Source: Bacillota bacterium
Lineage (GTDB): Bacteria > Bacillota > Sulfobacillia > Sulfobacillales > JAIMBI01
Length of the DNA: 40,683 bases
Assembly (NCBI GenBank): GCA_021795575.1
Contig: JAJYPH010000009.1
Location: forward strand, 1-40,683
Reading direction: 5' to 3'
Shown: one piece after another, positions 27,910-35,844 of the stretch
Layout: each line of letters begins with the position of its first letter
Numbering within the stretch: position 1 is the stretch's first letter
Program-made: the position numbers and the translations under genes
Notes under the pieces: generated by a model
Database searches by the model: none
Told to the model about the DNA's origin: nothing
The model's input: the letters and a program-made list of their open reading frames with translations, nothing else

Positions 27910-30036
27910 ATGGACAAGCGACCCCTCACCGTAGAAGACGTGCAACGTTTCGAGCTCGCCGCCTCGCCCCGGCTCTCACCCGACGGCACGCGCGTCATCT
28001 ACGAGCGCACGGTGGCCGACCTAGAAGACAACGGGTACCGCACGCACCTGTGGATCGTCCCCGTGGACGGCAGCGCGCCGCCCCGCGCGCTGACCGCGAG
28101 CGGCAAGCGCAATGCCGGCGCCGCCTGGTCCCCGGACGGCGCAACCCTCGCGTTTGTGTCCAATCGCAGCCATGGGTCGCAGGCGTGGCTCCTGCCGCTG
28201 GACGGTGGCGAGGCCACCCGGCTCACCCACCTCCGTCGCGGGATCTCGTCGCTGGTGTGGGCGCCTGACGGCCGTACGCTCTTCGGGCTGGTGCCTACGC
28301 CGTACGACGGCACCATTGAATTGTTCGATGCCGACGTGTCCGAGAAAGAGGCCCAAAAGCAGTTCGAGAAAGAAGACAAAGAGTGGGCCGAGGGAGCCAA
28401 GCGCTTTGACCGGCTGCACTACAAGATGAATGGCATTGGGCTTCGTCCCCACCGCGTCCCCCAGCTGGTGGCCGTGGACGTGAGCACCGGCGCCGCGCGC
28501 CAGCTGACCCGGGGCGACATGGGCGTGAGCGGGCCCACTCTCTCCCCGGATGGCCAGACGATCGCCGTGATTTCCAACCGCCATCCCCTCCGGGAGACCG
28601 AGCAGCAGGAGCACCAGCACGTCTACCTAATCCCGGCCACGGGGGGCGAGCTCACCCTGTTGACCGACAAAGTGTCGGCTCGCGACGTGGCGTGGGCGCC
28701 GGATGGCCAGCACCTGGCCGTGGTGGGCGTCGGCGAGGAGATGTACCGGTATCGGTCGGCCACCCAGGCCAAGCTGTTTCTGGTGACGCCGGACGGATCC
28801 GACGTCGAAGATCTCACAGCGTCGTTCCCGGACTCGCTGTCGAACGCCTGCGGATCCGACGTTCATGCGGCCGGCGAGGGTCCGGGCGCCATCTGGGCGC
28901 GGGACGGGCGCGCCATCCTGGCCATTTCGGGTCGCGAAGGGCGGTCCGAAGTGGTCCGCCTCCCCGTGGCCCACGGTCAGCTCGCTGGCGCCATCACGGT
29001 GGTGATGGGCGGCGACCGCAACGTCTTTGCCTTTGACACCCGTGACGGCGAGCACCTAGTCGCCATCTACGGAACCCCCACCGACCCGTCGCGCGTCGTC
29101 GCCGTGCACGCGGCGGGTCCAGGCCGTCCGCGGACCGCCCGCCCCCTCACCGAGCCCATCCCAGATAGCCCCGTGGCGCCGTTCCCGGCCGAGGAGACGC
29201 GGCTCGACCACGACAATCGGTGGCTCGCCGAGGTGGACCTGGTGGAACCCGAAGTATTCACGTATACGTCGGCCGACGACTGGAGTGCCCAAGGCTGGGT
29301 CATCCGGCCGGCGGGAGCGGAAGCAGGCAAAAAGTACCCGGTCATCCTGGAGATTCACGGCGGGCCGCAGACCAACTACGGACACATGATGTTTCACGAG
29401 ATGCAGTGGCTGGCCGCGCAGGGCTACGCGGTCGTGTACACGAACCCGCGCGGCAGCACCAGCTACGGCCAGGAATTTGGGAATGCCGTCCGGCGGCACT
29501 ATGGGGAGAACGATGCGGCGGACGTCTTGAATGGGCTGGACGCGGCGTTGGCCCGGTTTGACTGCCTGGACGCCGAGCAGGTGGCGGTGACCGGCGGCAG
29601 CTATGGCGGCTTCATGACCAATTGGCTGGTCGGCCACACCCACCGGTTTTTCGCGGCCGTGTCCCAGCGGTCGATTTCCAACTGGCTGTCGTTCTATGGC
29701 GCGTCGGACATTGGGTCCACGTTCGTGGAACATCAGCTGGGGGTGGCGCTGTATGACACGCCGGAGGACCGCGAGACGCTGTGGCGCATGTCCCCGTTGG
29801 CCTACGCGGCCAACGTCACCACGCCCCTGCTGCTGGTCCACTCGGAAGAAGACTTGCGCTGCCCCATGGAGCAAGCCGAGCAATTTTACACGGTCATCAA
29901 GCGGCACGGCGGCGAGGTAGCCCTGTTCCGCGTCCCGCAGGCCAACCATGATCTGTCGCGCAACGGCAAGCCCAAGCTGCGCCTCGCGCGGCTGGCCGCC
30001 CTCCACGATTGGATCGAGGGCCACCGACCCCAGTAA
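27910..30036 (+). CDS. S9 family peptidase (acylaminoacyl-peptidase / prolyl oligopeptidase type)
   Basis: 708 residues from the ATG at 27910, with AAGGAGG 7 nt upstream; the longer ORF from 27730 is not real. The N-terminal ~400 residues form a WD-like beta-propeller with repeated SPDG/APDG elements (RLSPDGTRVIYER, AWSPDGATLAFVSN, TLSPDGQTIAVISN). The C-terminal alpha/beta hydrolase carries the triad: Ser in TGGSYGGFMTNW (~563), Asp in HSEEDLRCPMEQ (~647), His in QANHDLSRNG (~680). It cleaves short peptides in the cytoplasm; no signal peptide is present. Confidence 0.95.
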   Translation: MDKRPLTVEDVQRFELAASPRLSPDGTRVIYERTVADLEDNGYRTHLWIVPVDGSAPPRALTASGKRNAGAAWSPDGATLAFVSNRSHGSQAWLLPLDGGEATRLTHLRRGISSLVWAPDGRTLFGLVPTPYDGTIELFDADVSEKEAQKQFEKEDKEWAEGAKRFDRLHYKMNGIGLRPHRVPQLVAVDVSTGAARQLTRGDMGVSGPTLSPDGQTIAVISNRHPLRETEQQEHQHVYLIPATGGELTLLTDKVSARDVAWAPDGQHLAVVGVGEEMYRYRSATQAKLFLVTPDGSDVEDLTASFPDSLSNACGSDVHAAGEGPGAIWARDGRAILAISGREGRSEVVRLPVAHGQLAGAITVVMGGDRNVFAFDTRDGEHLVAIYGTPTDPSRVVAVHAAGPGRPRTARPLTEPIPDSPVAPFPAEETRLDHDNRWLAEVDLVEPEVFTYTSADDWSAQGWVIRPAGAEAGKKYPVILEIHGGPQTNYGHMMFHEMQWLAAQGYAVVYTNPRGSTSYGQEFGNAVRRHYGENDAADVLNGLDAALARFDCLDAEQVAVTGGSYGGFMTNWLVGHTHRFFAAVSQRSISNWLSFYGASDIGSTFVEHQLGVALYDTPEDRETLWRMSPLAYAANVTTPLLLVHSEEDLRCPMEQAEQFYTVIKRHGGEVALFRVPQANHDLSRNGKPKLRLARLAALHDWIEGHRPQ

Positions 30037-30049
30037 CGCTCCCCACGAA

Positions 30050-30085
30050 GGCCGCGAATCCGTCGCTGCGGGTTCGCGGCCTTTT
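30050..30085 (+). terminator. Intrinsic terminator of the S9 peptidase gene
   Basis: GGCCGCGAATCC-8 nt-GGGTTCGCGGCC followed by TTTT, starting 13 nt after the stop codon. Confidence 0.85.
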
Positions 30086-30178
30086 GCACGGGCGCCGCGG
30101 TCCGTCCGGGTGGTTGGTGGCTCCCATCGCGGCGGGCGCGTCCCCCCGCCAGCGTTCTCGCCGCGATCCCGTCCGCGC

Positions 30179-30195
30179 TTTACAAAATCTTAACG
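30179..30195 (+). promoter_or_regulatory. Pho-box-like direct repeat upstream of phosphate symporter 1
   Basis: TTTACA-AAATC-TTAACG: two TTnACA-like hexamers with an 11-bp period. Further weaker hexamers continue the period (ATCTCC, CTAACG). The same arrangement occurs before symporter 2. PhoB/PhoP-family response regulators bind 11-bp direct repeats, and in Bacillus the unit is TTAACA. No phoP/phoR genes are in the window. Confidence 0.55.
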
Positions 30196-30309
30196 GGCGG
30201 ATCTCCAAAGCCTAACGCGCCACCCTGACAATGAAAGTGTGTTATCCAGACGACGGGCGTTGGGCACTATGACCCAGGGGGCGTTCGATACACAAAGGAG
30301 GCGTCCACG

Positions 30310-31737
30310 ATGGCGGGCGGGGGACCAACAGGCACGGTGCGGGATCGAATTTTGAGCCCACTGGAAGAAGCGGGGTTGCAGGGCTTCCATTTTCGCACCT
30401 GGCTGACCGCTGGCATGGGATTTTTTACCGACGCGTATGACTTGTTCATTATTGGGGTGGTTACCACCCTGCTCACCCCGATTTGGCATCTCACCACCGT
30501 GGACTTAATGCTTCTCAACAGCTCGGCGCTGTTTGCGGCCGTTCTGGGCGCGTTGGTTTTCGGCCGTCTCATGGATCGGATCGGTCGCAAAACCGTGTAT
30601 GGCATTGAAGCCGCGTTGCTGGCCCTGGGCGCCCTGGCGTCGGCCTTTTCCGTCAGTTTTTGGATGCTGTTTGCTTTGCGCTTTGTCGTCGGTCTCGGCG
30701 TCGGGGGCGATTATCCGATGAGCGGCGTCTTTATGAGCGAATACTCCAACCGAAAGCGCCGCGGGTTCCTGGTGAACTCGGTTTTCGCCATGCAGGGCTT
30801 TGGCTTGCTGGTGGGCCCGCTGGTCGCCATCATCTTGCTGCACACGGGCGTGGCACCGGCGTTGGCCTGGCGCATCATGTTGGGACTGGGTGCGGTCCCC
30901 GCGGCTATAGTCATCTACCTTCGGCGCAAGGTGGCCGAGACGCCTCACTTCACGCTGGGTGTGAAAGGCGACGTGGCCGGGACCGCCCGCACCATCCACC
31001 AGTTGACGGGAACCTCGGTCGCGTCCACCGGTACGGTGGCCCCGCTCGATTCCCGAGCGTCCATGTTGTTCAAGAACCGCACGCTGTTGCTGACGCTGAT
31101 CGGCACCGCGTTTTCCTGGATGTTTCTCGACATGGCGTTTTACGGCAACAGCGTATCGTCAGGGCTGGTGCTGACGGCGCTCCAGCCGGCCGGCACCTTG
31201 CTGTCTCACACGACGACGTCTTTTTGGATTTTCCTCATCGCGGCCGCCCCGGGATATTGGGTGTCGGCGCTGTTGGTGGACAAACTGGGGCGCCGATTCA
31301 TTCAGGTCATGGGCTTCATCGTCATGGCGTTGGCTTACGGAGCGCTATGGCTGATCCCGGGGATTCAGGGCGTGCCACTGGACTTCCTGCTGGTGTACGC
31401 GGTCAGCTACTTTTTCATCGAGTTTGGTCCCAACAGCACCACGTTCGTGTATCCGTCGGAGGTGTTTCCGGTCACCGTGCGGGGAATGGGTTTTGGGATC
31501 TCCGCGTCCACCGGCAAATTTGGCGCGGCGGTCGCCGCATTCCTGTTCCCCCTGTTGCTCCTGAATTTGAAGCTGCCGGGAACGATGGGCATCTTGGCAG
31601 TGATTTCGGCGCTGGGCGCTGTATTGACCTTGCTCGTGCTGCGCGAACCCAAAGGGCTCACCCTGCGCGACGCCTCGCACGAAGAGCTCATGGAAGTGGC
31701 CGACCCGGGCGGCCCGTCCGCTGCCAGTGCCGAGTAA
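30310..31737 (+). CDS. PHT1-like phosphate:H+ symporter (MFS, PHS family), copy 1
   Basis: 475 residues; AAAGGAGG stands before the ATG. Twelve membrane helices. Two signatures of the PHS (TC 2.A.1.9) phosphate symporters are clear: GMGFFTDAYDLFIIGV in helix 1 and GGDYPMSGVFMSEYSNRKRRG between helices 4 and 5, nearly as in plant PHT1 and yeast Pho84. A GRLMDRIGRK loop follows helix 2, and YFFIEFGPNSTTFVYPSEVFP is in the second half. It should import phosphate with protons. Relatives carrying other anions exist. A second, related copy lies 320 nt downstream. Confidence 0.88.
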   Translation: MAGGGPTGTVRDRILSPLEEAGLQGFHFRTWLTAGMGFFTDAYDLFIIGVVTTLLTPIWHLTTVDLMLLNSSALFAAVLGALVFGRLMDRIGRKTVYGIEAALLALGALASAFSVSFWMLFALRFVVGLGVGGDYPMSGVFMSEYSNRKRRGFLVNSVFAMQGFGLLVGPLVAIILLHTGVAPALAWRIMLGLGAVPAAIVIYLRRKVAETPHFTLGVKGDVAGTARTIHQLTGTSVASTGTVAPLDSRASMLFKNRTLLLTLIGTAFSWMFLDMAFYGNSVSSGLVLTALQPAGTLLSHTTTSFWIFLIAAAPGYWVSALLVDKLGRRFIQVMGFIVMALAYGALWLIPGIQGVPLDFLLVYAVSYFFIEFGPNSTTFVYPSEVFPVTVRGMGFGISASTGKFGAAVAAFLFPLLLLNLKLPGTMGILAVISALGAVLTLLVLREPKGLTLRDASHEELMEVADPGGPSAASAE

Positions 31738-31768
31738 TCGACGTCTCAACCGTGCATGAAGTTCCAGT

Positions 31769-31805
31769 GCGCAGCACGCCCGCCCTATCGGCCGGCGTGC
31801 TGCGC
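31769..31805. terminator. Strong hairpin after symporter 1
   Basis: GCGCAGCACGCC-13 nt-GGCGTGCTGCGC, perfect 12-bp arms 31 nt after the stop, followed by CCCTTT. It probably terminates or stabilises the transcript. Confidence 0.6.
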
Positions 31806-31826
31806 CCCTTTGCGCGGGGTGACGCC

Positions 31827-31860
31827 ACCCCGCCTCGCCGTCCCCGACGGGAGGCGGGGT
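31827..31860. repeat. Second inverted repeat between the symporters
   Basis: ACCCCGCCTC-14 nt-GAGGCGGGGT, perfect 10-bp arms with a nested GTCCCCGAC loop. No T-run follows. With the preceding hairpin it makes a bipartite structure just upstream of the second Pho-like box. Confidence 0.6.
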
Positions 31861-31890
31861 AGGGCTGGCGGCATCCCCGAGACCGGGGCC

Positions 31891-31907
31891 TTCACACAAT
31901 GTTAATC
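31891..31907 (+). promoter_or_regulatory. Pho-box-like direct repeat upstream of phosphate symporter 2
   Basis: TTCACA-CAATG-TTAATC, again two hexamers with an 11-bp period. It aligns with the copy before symporter 1 in 13 of 18 positions (TTYACAMAATSTTAAYSG). The next 11-bp steps read CTCACC and TTTATG. Confidence 0.55.
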
Positions 31908-32055
31908 GGAATCTCACCATCCCTTTATGAAACCATCACGCGCTGTTCACGGGCGCGCCCCACACTGGGCCCAGACTTATCAACCGTCGGCGCGCCATAC
32001 GACGCATGCGGCGCAGACGACACACACCCACACCCACACCCAAAGGAGGGCACCC

Positions 32056-33459
32056 GTGGACACGCGAGACACCGCGTCAGCGCATTCGACGAACAGCCTG
32101 ACCGACGCGCTGAACAACGCCCCGTTGAGCCTGTTCCACCTGAAGGCCATGATGACGGCCGGCATGGGGTTTTTCACCGACGCGTACGACCTTTTCGTCA
32201 TCGGAGTCGCCGCCGTCCTCATCAAGGCCACGTGGCACCCGGCCACGTGGCAGCTGGGACTCTTGTCCTCCACGGCTCTCTTGGCGGCTTTTTTGGGAGC
32301 GACCCTCTTTGGTCGACTGGCCGACGTCTGGGGTCGCAAGCGCATCTACGGCGTGGAGGCGGGCATCATGGCCATCGCCGCGCTGGCTTCGGCCTTTGCT
32401 CCCAGCATCCTATGGCTGATTGCGATCCGCTTCGTATTGGGGATTGGCATCGGCGGCGACTACCCCGTGTCCGCCGTGCTGATGAGCGAATACGCCAACA
32501 CCAAGGACCGGGGCCGGCTGGTGGGCATGGTGTTCTCCATGCAGGCCGTCGGTCTGGTCACCGGCCCGGTCGTGGCCCTGGCGCTGTTGGCGGCGGGCGT
32601 ACCAGCCGAGTTGGCGTGGCGACTGCTGCTGGGTCTCGGTGCCATTCCCGCCCTGGGTGTGATTCTGCTGCGGCGCCGCATGCCAGAATCTCCGCGTTAC
32701 CTGGCTCGGGTCCGTGGGGAAACGGCGCAGGCCGCCGAGGCCACGCGCCAGTACTCCGGGCAGACCGTCACGGCCTCGTCGCAGTCGGAGAGCCGGGTGC
32801 GGGCCAACCTGCGGCCCTATCTGCTGACGCTGTTGGGCACCGCGGGTACCTGGTTTGTGTTTGACTACGCCTACTACGGCAACAGCATCTCGACCCCGCT
32901 GATTCTCAAGATGGTCGCGCCGCACGCCAGCCTGTTGCAAAGCACCGCCTGGACGCTGTTCGTGTTTGCTCTGGCGGCGGTCCCCGGATACTTCCTGGCG
33001 TTTTCCAAGATGGACAAGATCGGGCACCGCCGCCTCCAGCTGATTGGCTTCGCCGTCATGGGGCTGGCGTTCCTGGCGATGGGGGTCATTCCCGGGTTGA
33101 CCACTACCCTCATTCCCTTCCTGCTGGTGTACGGCCTGTCGTACTTCTTCGCCGAGTTTGGGCCCAACACGACGACGTTCGTCCTGTCCGGTGAGCTGTA
33201 TCCGGTGAACCTGCGCACCACGGGCCACGGGCTCAGTGCCGGCATCGCCAAGGCCGGCGCGTTCATTGGGGTGTTCGTGTTCCCGCTGCTGGCCGCCTCC
33301 CTGGGGCTGGCGGGCACTCTGACCATCACGTTTGCCTTCGCGGTCGTGGGCTTCCTGCTGACCTTGACGCTGCCCGAACCCGCCGGGCGGTCCCTGGAAG
33401 AGGTGTCGCGGGAGAGCGAGTTCGAAGTGGGAGTCACGCGCCAGTCCGCCGCTGGCTAG
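32056..33459 (+). CDS. PHT1-like phosphate:H+ symporter (MFS, PHS family), copy 2
   Basis: 467 residues from a GTG at 32056 with AAAGGAGG 7 nt upstream; the ORF's earlier ATG at 31927 would add a low-complexity HTHTHTHT stretch read through a CA repeat. It carries the same family signatures as copy 1: AGMGFFTDAYDLFVIGV and GGDYPVSAVLMSEYANTKDRG, plus FAEFGPNTTTFVLSGELYP. By eye about half the residues match copy 1, so the duplication is old or one copy was acquired. Both copies share an upstream box, so they are probably induced together, perhaps with different affinity. Confidence 0.88.
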   Translation: MDTRDTASAHSTNSLTDALNNAPLSLFHLKAMMTAGMGFFTDAYDLFVIGVAAVLIKATWHPATWQLGLLSSTALLAAFLGATLFGRLADVWGRKRIYGVEAGIMAIAALASAFAPSILWLIAIRFVLGIGIGGDYPVSAVLMSEYANTKDRGRLVGMVFSMQAVGLVTGPVVALALLAAGVPAELAWRLLLGLGAIPALGVILLRRRMPESPRYLARVRGETAQAAEATRQYSGQTVTASSQSESRVRANLRPYLLTLLGTAGTWFVFDYAYYGNSISTPLILKMVAPHASLLQSTAWTLFVFALAAVPGYFLAFSKMDKIGHRRLQLIGFAVMGLAFLAMGVIPGLTTTLIPFLLVYGLSYFFAEFGPNTTTFVLSGELYPVNLRTTGHGLSAGIAKAGAFIGVFVFPLLAASLGLAGTLTITFAFAVVGFLLTLTLPEPAGRSLEEVSRESEFEVGVTRQSAAG

Positions 33460-33474
33460 ACCCCCTTCCCGGTT

Positions 33475-33503
33475 CAGGGGCCCGAGCCACGCTCGGGCCC
33501 CTG
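33475..33503 (+). terminator. Terminator-like hairpin after symporter 2
   Basis: CAGGGGCCCGAG-5 nt-CTCGGGCCCCTG, perfect 12-bp arms, followed by CCTTGTGT. It lies between convergent genes and could serve both. Confidence 0.7.
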
Positions 33504-33527
33504 CCTTGTGTAAAGGGCGGCCGCCGC

Positions 33528-33953
33528 CTACCCGCCGGCGCGCGGCATCACGGTGCGGCCGCTGAGCAACATGTGGTGGTCGAACGCAAAGACCGTGTCG
33601 ACGCCCTCGCGCTCTATGAATGCCAGGGACTGCGCATCGACGTACGACAATTCCTGGTCGGCGTAGCGGCTGATATTTTGGCGCGTATCACGGTCCACGT
33701 CCGGGTCCGGAAAGAGGACGACCAGTCCATGGTCGGCGACTGCCTGATCCCCGGCGTGCAGCCATCGCAGCGCTGCCGCGACATTGCGATGGTATCTCAG
33801 TCAGGTATATGTTTCCCCGACGACGCCCACACTGGTGACCTGCTGAACCGCGAGAGCGTCCGGAGCGCGGTTGTATTGCGCGGCCTCCGCGTGATGGTGG
33901 TCAGACGCATCGAACAGCGCGATAAACGCGCCGGTATCAATGAAAAGACTCAT
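33528..33953 (-). pseudogene. vapC: VapC-type PIN domain toxin with one in-frame TGA
   Basis: The frame starts with MSLFIDTGAFIALFDASDHH (first PIN aspartate) and runs to GVVGETYT. It then hits TGA at 33801-33803 and continues in the same frame as LRYHRNVAAALRWLHAGDQ, SYVDAQSLAFIEREGVDTVF, AFDHHMLLSGRTVMP to a TAG. The later part contains the remaining PIN acidic residues (DAQS, FDHH). Family members read ETYTLLRY here, so the TGA replaces a leucine. Reading frame and length (~141) are otherwise perfect. It lies 7 nt behind the antitoxin gene. Either a recent nonsense mutation or a sequencing error; a truncated 50-residue product would be inactive. Confidence 0.85.
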
Positions 33954-33960
33954 GCGACCA

Positions 33961-34191
33961 CTACTGCCGGTCATAGATGTCATCGTGGTGAGCACTGCCA
34001 GTACCGGCGCCCGACCGGACCATGCCAATGAGGTCCAAGAACGGATGGGAGCTTCGCGTCCGCCGCTGCAGGTATTCACCGAGCGCCTCGCGAATGACAT
34101 CGGCCTCCGACCGACCCTCGGCACGCGCTAGGCGTTGCCACGCCTGTTCCTGCGCCGACGAGAGATAGGGTTGCTTTCTGACGTAGCTCAC
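33961..34191 (-). CDS. vapB: VapB-type ribbon-helix-helix antitoxin
   Basis: 76 residues from a GTG at 34191, with GAGGGGGTGG 5 nt upstream; the GTG at 34212 is an alternative. The N-terminal RHH DNA-binding motif is VSYVRKQPYLSSAQEQAWQRL, then EGRSEADVIREALGEYLQRR. The C-terminal tail (HPFLDLIGMVRSGAGTGSAHH) is the usual toxin-neutralising segment. It represses its own operon and neutralises the PIN nuclease. It is intact although the toxin is broken. Confidence 0.8.
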   Translation of the reverse strand: MSYVRKQPYLSSAQEQAWQRLARAEGRSEADVIREALGEYLQRRTRSSHPFLDLIGMVRSGAGTGSAHHDDIYDRQ

Positions 34192-34260
34192 GCGATCCAC
34201 CCCCTCGAGCACTGATGGCGTCGTCCCGCCCTTTCCGATCTGTCGACCTCACGGCGTCTA

Positions 34261-34288
34261 GACCCCATGACAGCGACAGCATGAGGTC
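34261..34288. repeat. Inverted repeat upstream of vapB
   Basis: GACCCCATG-10 nt-CATGAGGTC, 9-bp arms with one mismatch, 70 nt before the vapB start. It may be the VapB operator; flanking TCTA/GTCTAA repeats are also present. Confidence 0.35.
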
Positions 34289-34319
34289 CCGTCTAAACCC
34301 GGCTCAGCACGGCGGCTGC

Positions 34320-34348
34320 TTGACATCGGCCTCGGACGCGTACATACT
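34320..34348 (+). promoter_or_regulatory. Promoter of the NicO-like / fur operon
   Basis: TTGACA (34320-34325) and CATACT (34343-34348) with a 17-bp spacer, 53 nt before the transporter start. Confidence 0.75.
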
Positions 34349-34352
34349 GCAG

Positions 34353-34369
34353 ATGCAAGTTTCTTTCAT
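34353..34369. promoter_or_regulatory. Nur-like Fur-family operator at the transcription start
   Basis: ATGCAA-GTTTC-TTTCAT is an imperfect palindrome covering the predicted start site. It matches the nickel regulator consensus TTGCAA-N5-TTGCAA in the inner TGCAA-N5-TTnCA positions. A Fur-family regulator encoded as the second gene of the operon could bind here and repress it. Confidence 0.45.
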
Positions 34370-34400
34370 GTGCGGCTGAGTGGCGGCGAGGAGGCAAGCC

Positions 34401-35291
34401 ATGAATCTCTGGAACCCGGATCACCTAACCCTGTTGCTGGTGCTGCCCACGGCGCTGCTGCTGGGGATGGTGCACGGCATCACGCCCGATGAGCACACGT
34501 GGCCGATTACATTTAGTTATGCGGTGGGCAGCTACTCGAGCCGAGCGGGCCGCCGCGTGGGCTTTCTGTTTTCGGCGGCGTTCACACTCCAGCGGGCGAT
34601 TGCGTCGGAGCTGGCGTTTCTGGCCCTCTCCAGCTTCGAATTTGCGACGCGGTGGCAGTACGACGTGTACGCGGTGGTGGGTCTGGTCATGGCGGCGTCC
34701 GGCCTGTACATCCTGCACCGTGGCCACCCGCTGCACTGGTCCGCCGGCCGCCACGGCCCGAATGACGACGGGCCACGGTCGGCTCCGCCCTACATGCCGC
34801 TGGTGCACGGCTTCATTGCGGGGTGGGGCATCGGGGCGTTTGCCGTCATCATCTACACGGTGCTGGCCCCCACCATGCCCAGCGCCTGGGTGGGCTGGGT
34901 ACCCGGTCTCCTGTTCGGCTTGGGCACCATGATTATGCAGATGATCCTGGGCAGTGCCTTTGGCGCGTGGATGGCGCGCCGCCGCCTGACCGCCGCCGCG
35001 CGCGAATTTGTCGCCCGTTCCATGAGCGGCAAAACCCTCACGGGCGGGGGGATAGCGTTTATGGCTGTGGCCGGCTTAGGCATCTTGGCACCTAGCCTGG
35101 TGTCGCATATCGTGATCGTGACCCCCATCCAGGTGCACAATCTGCACAACCTGGGAGCCGGGTTCTTCTTGGCGGTGCCCGCGCTGTTCGGTGTAGCCGT
35201 GTGGGCCTTTTGGTCCAGTCGGACCGAGGCGGCGCGACGATTTGGCGAGGATGCCCCGACCAGCGTCGGGCGGGAGGAGGTAACCACGTGA
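34401..35291 (+). CDS. NicO-like divalent metal transporter
   Basis: 296 residues, ATG preceded by GAGGAGG. Six to seven membrane helices. The N-terminal helix contains LLGMVHGITPDEHTWPITFS, an H-x4-D-E-H variant of the HxxxxDH signature of nickel/cobalt transporters (NicO/NiCoT) that binds the metal. Later segments are GFIAGWGIGAFAVIIYTVLA and VHNLHNLGAGFFLAVPALFG. Overlap by 4 nt with a Fur-family regulator and a Nur-like box at the promoter support metal uptake or efflux. Assignment to nickel or cobalt is inference; the variant motif could mean another metal. Confidence 0.7.
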   Translation: MNLWNPDHLTLLLVLPTALLLGMVHGITPDEHTWPITFSYAVGSYSSRAGRRVGFLFSAAFTLQRAIASELAFLALSSFEFATRWQYDVYAVVGLVMAASGLYILHRGHPLHWSAGRHGPNDDGPRSAPPYMPLVHGFIAGWGIGAFAVIIYTVLAPTMPSAWVGWVPGLLFGLGTMIMQMILGSAFGAWMARRRLTAAAREFVARSMSGKTLTGGGIAFMAVAGLGILAPSLVSHIVIVTPIQVHNLHNLGAGFFLAVPALFGVAVWAFWSSRTEAARRFGEDAPTSVGREEVTT

Positions 35292-35752
35292 GCGTGCTGA
35301 ACTCTGACGCGGAGGCGCTCTTGCGCGAGCGCCTGCAGGCCCACGAGCTGCGCGTCACCCCGAACCGCCTGTCGGTGTTTCGCGCCCTGCTGCAAAGCGC
35401 GCGCCCGCTGTCGGTGCCCGAGCTGGCCACGCATCTCCAGGACGATGGCTTGAGCGTACCTACGCTGTACCGCATCATGGAGGTATTTTCCGCCATCGGC
35501 GTGACCCACCCCGTGCTGGTGGACCACCAGTCGGTGGGCTACGAGCTGCGCGAGCCGTTTCGGTCCCACCACGACCACCTGGTGTGCAGCGCCTGCGGCC
35601 GCGTGGTGGATCTTTACAACTGCGACTTGACGGAAGCGATGGCGCAGCTGGGACGCGACAACCACTGCCGCGTGAACTTCCACCAGGTGGAGTTGCACGG
35701 CCTGTGCGCCGACTGCGCGGCGGTCAAAGGGGCCGAAGTGGCTCGGGGATAG
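35288..35752 (+). CDS. Fur family metal-dependent regulator
   Basis: 154 residues from a GTG overlapping the transporter stop (GTGA), with GGAGGAGG upstream; the ORF track start at 35201 lies inside the transporter. The N-terminal winged helix is ELRVTPNRLSVFRALLQSAR, then LSVPTLYRIMEVFSAIGV. The dimerisation domain holds metal ligands: RSHHDHLVCSACGRVVDL, HQVELHGLCADC (two CxxC pairs for the structural zinc, HHDH for the regulatory metal). Fur, Zur, Nur and PerR cannot be separated by motif alone. Coupling to a NicO-like transporter favours Nur or a similar nickel/cobalt sensor. Confidence 0.9.
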   Translation: MSVLNSDAEALLRERLQAHELRVTPNRLSVFRALLQSARPLSVPELATHLQDDGLSVPTLYRIMEVFSAIGVTHPVLVDHQSVGYELREPFRSHHDHLVCSACGRVVDLYNCDLTEAMAQLGRDNHCRVNFHQVELHGLCADCAAVKGAEVARG

Positions 35753-35844
35753 ATAGATCCAGCGGGTAGGCACCCAGCGGTGGCCGCAGCTGGGTCGGAG
35801 ACGGCGGCGGTTGCACGGAAACGAGAATGAGGTGAGGTGGCGAT

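Noticed and set aside
29056-30024. 322-aa minus-strand ORF over the S9 peptidase
   Set aside because: Shadow of the hydrolase domain; no motifs or start signals.
30660-31862. 400-aa plus-strand ORF overlapping symporter 1
   Set aside because: Out-of-frame shadow with Arg/His/Gly composition; symporter 1 has ribosome binding site and clear signatures.
31980-32055. Longer start of symporter 2 from ATG 31927 with a HTHTHTHT stretch
   Set aside because: The His-Thr run is a CACACA repeat read in frame; a GTG with AAAGGAGG at 32056 fits the family N-terminus.
33573-34031. 152-aa plus-strand ORF over the vapBC locus
   Set aside because: It is antisense to the PIN toxin frame; the minus-strand PIN and RHH signatures are clear.
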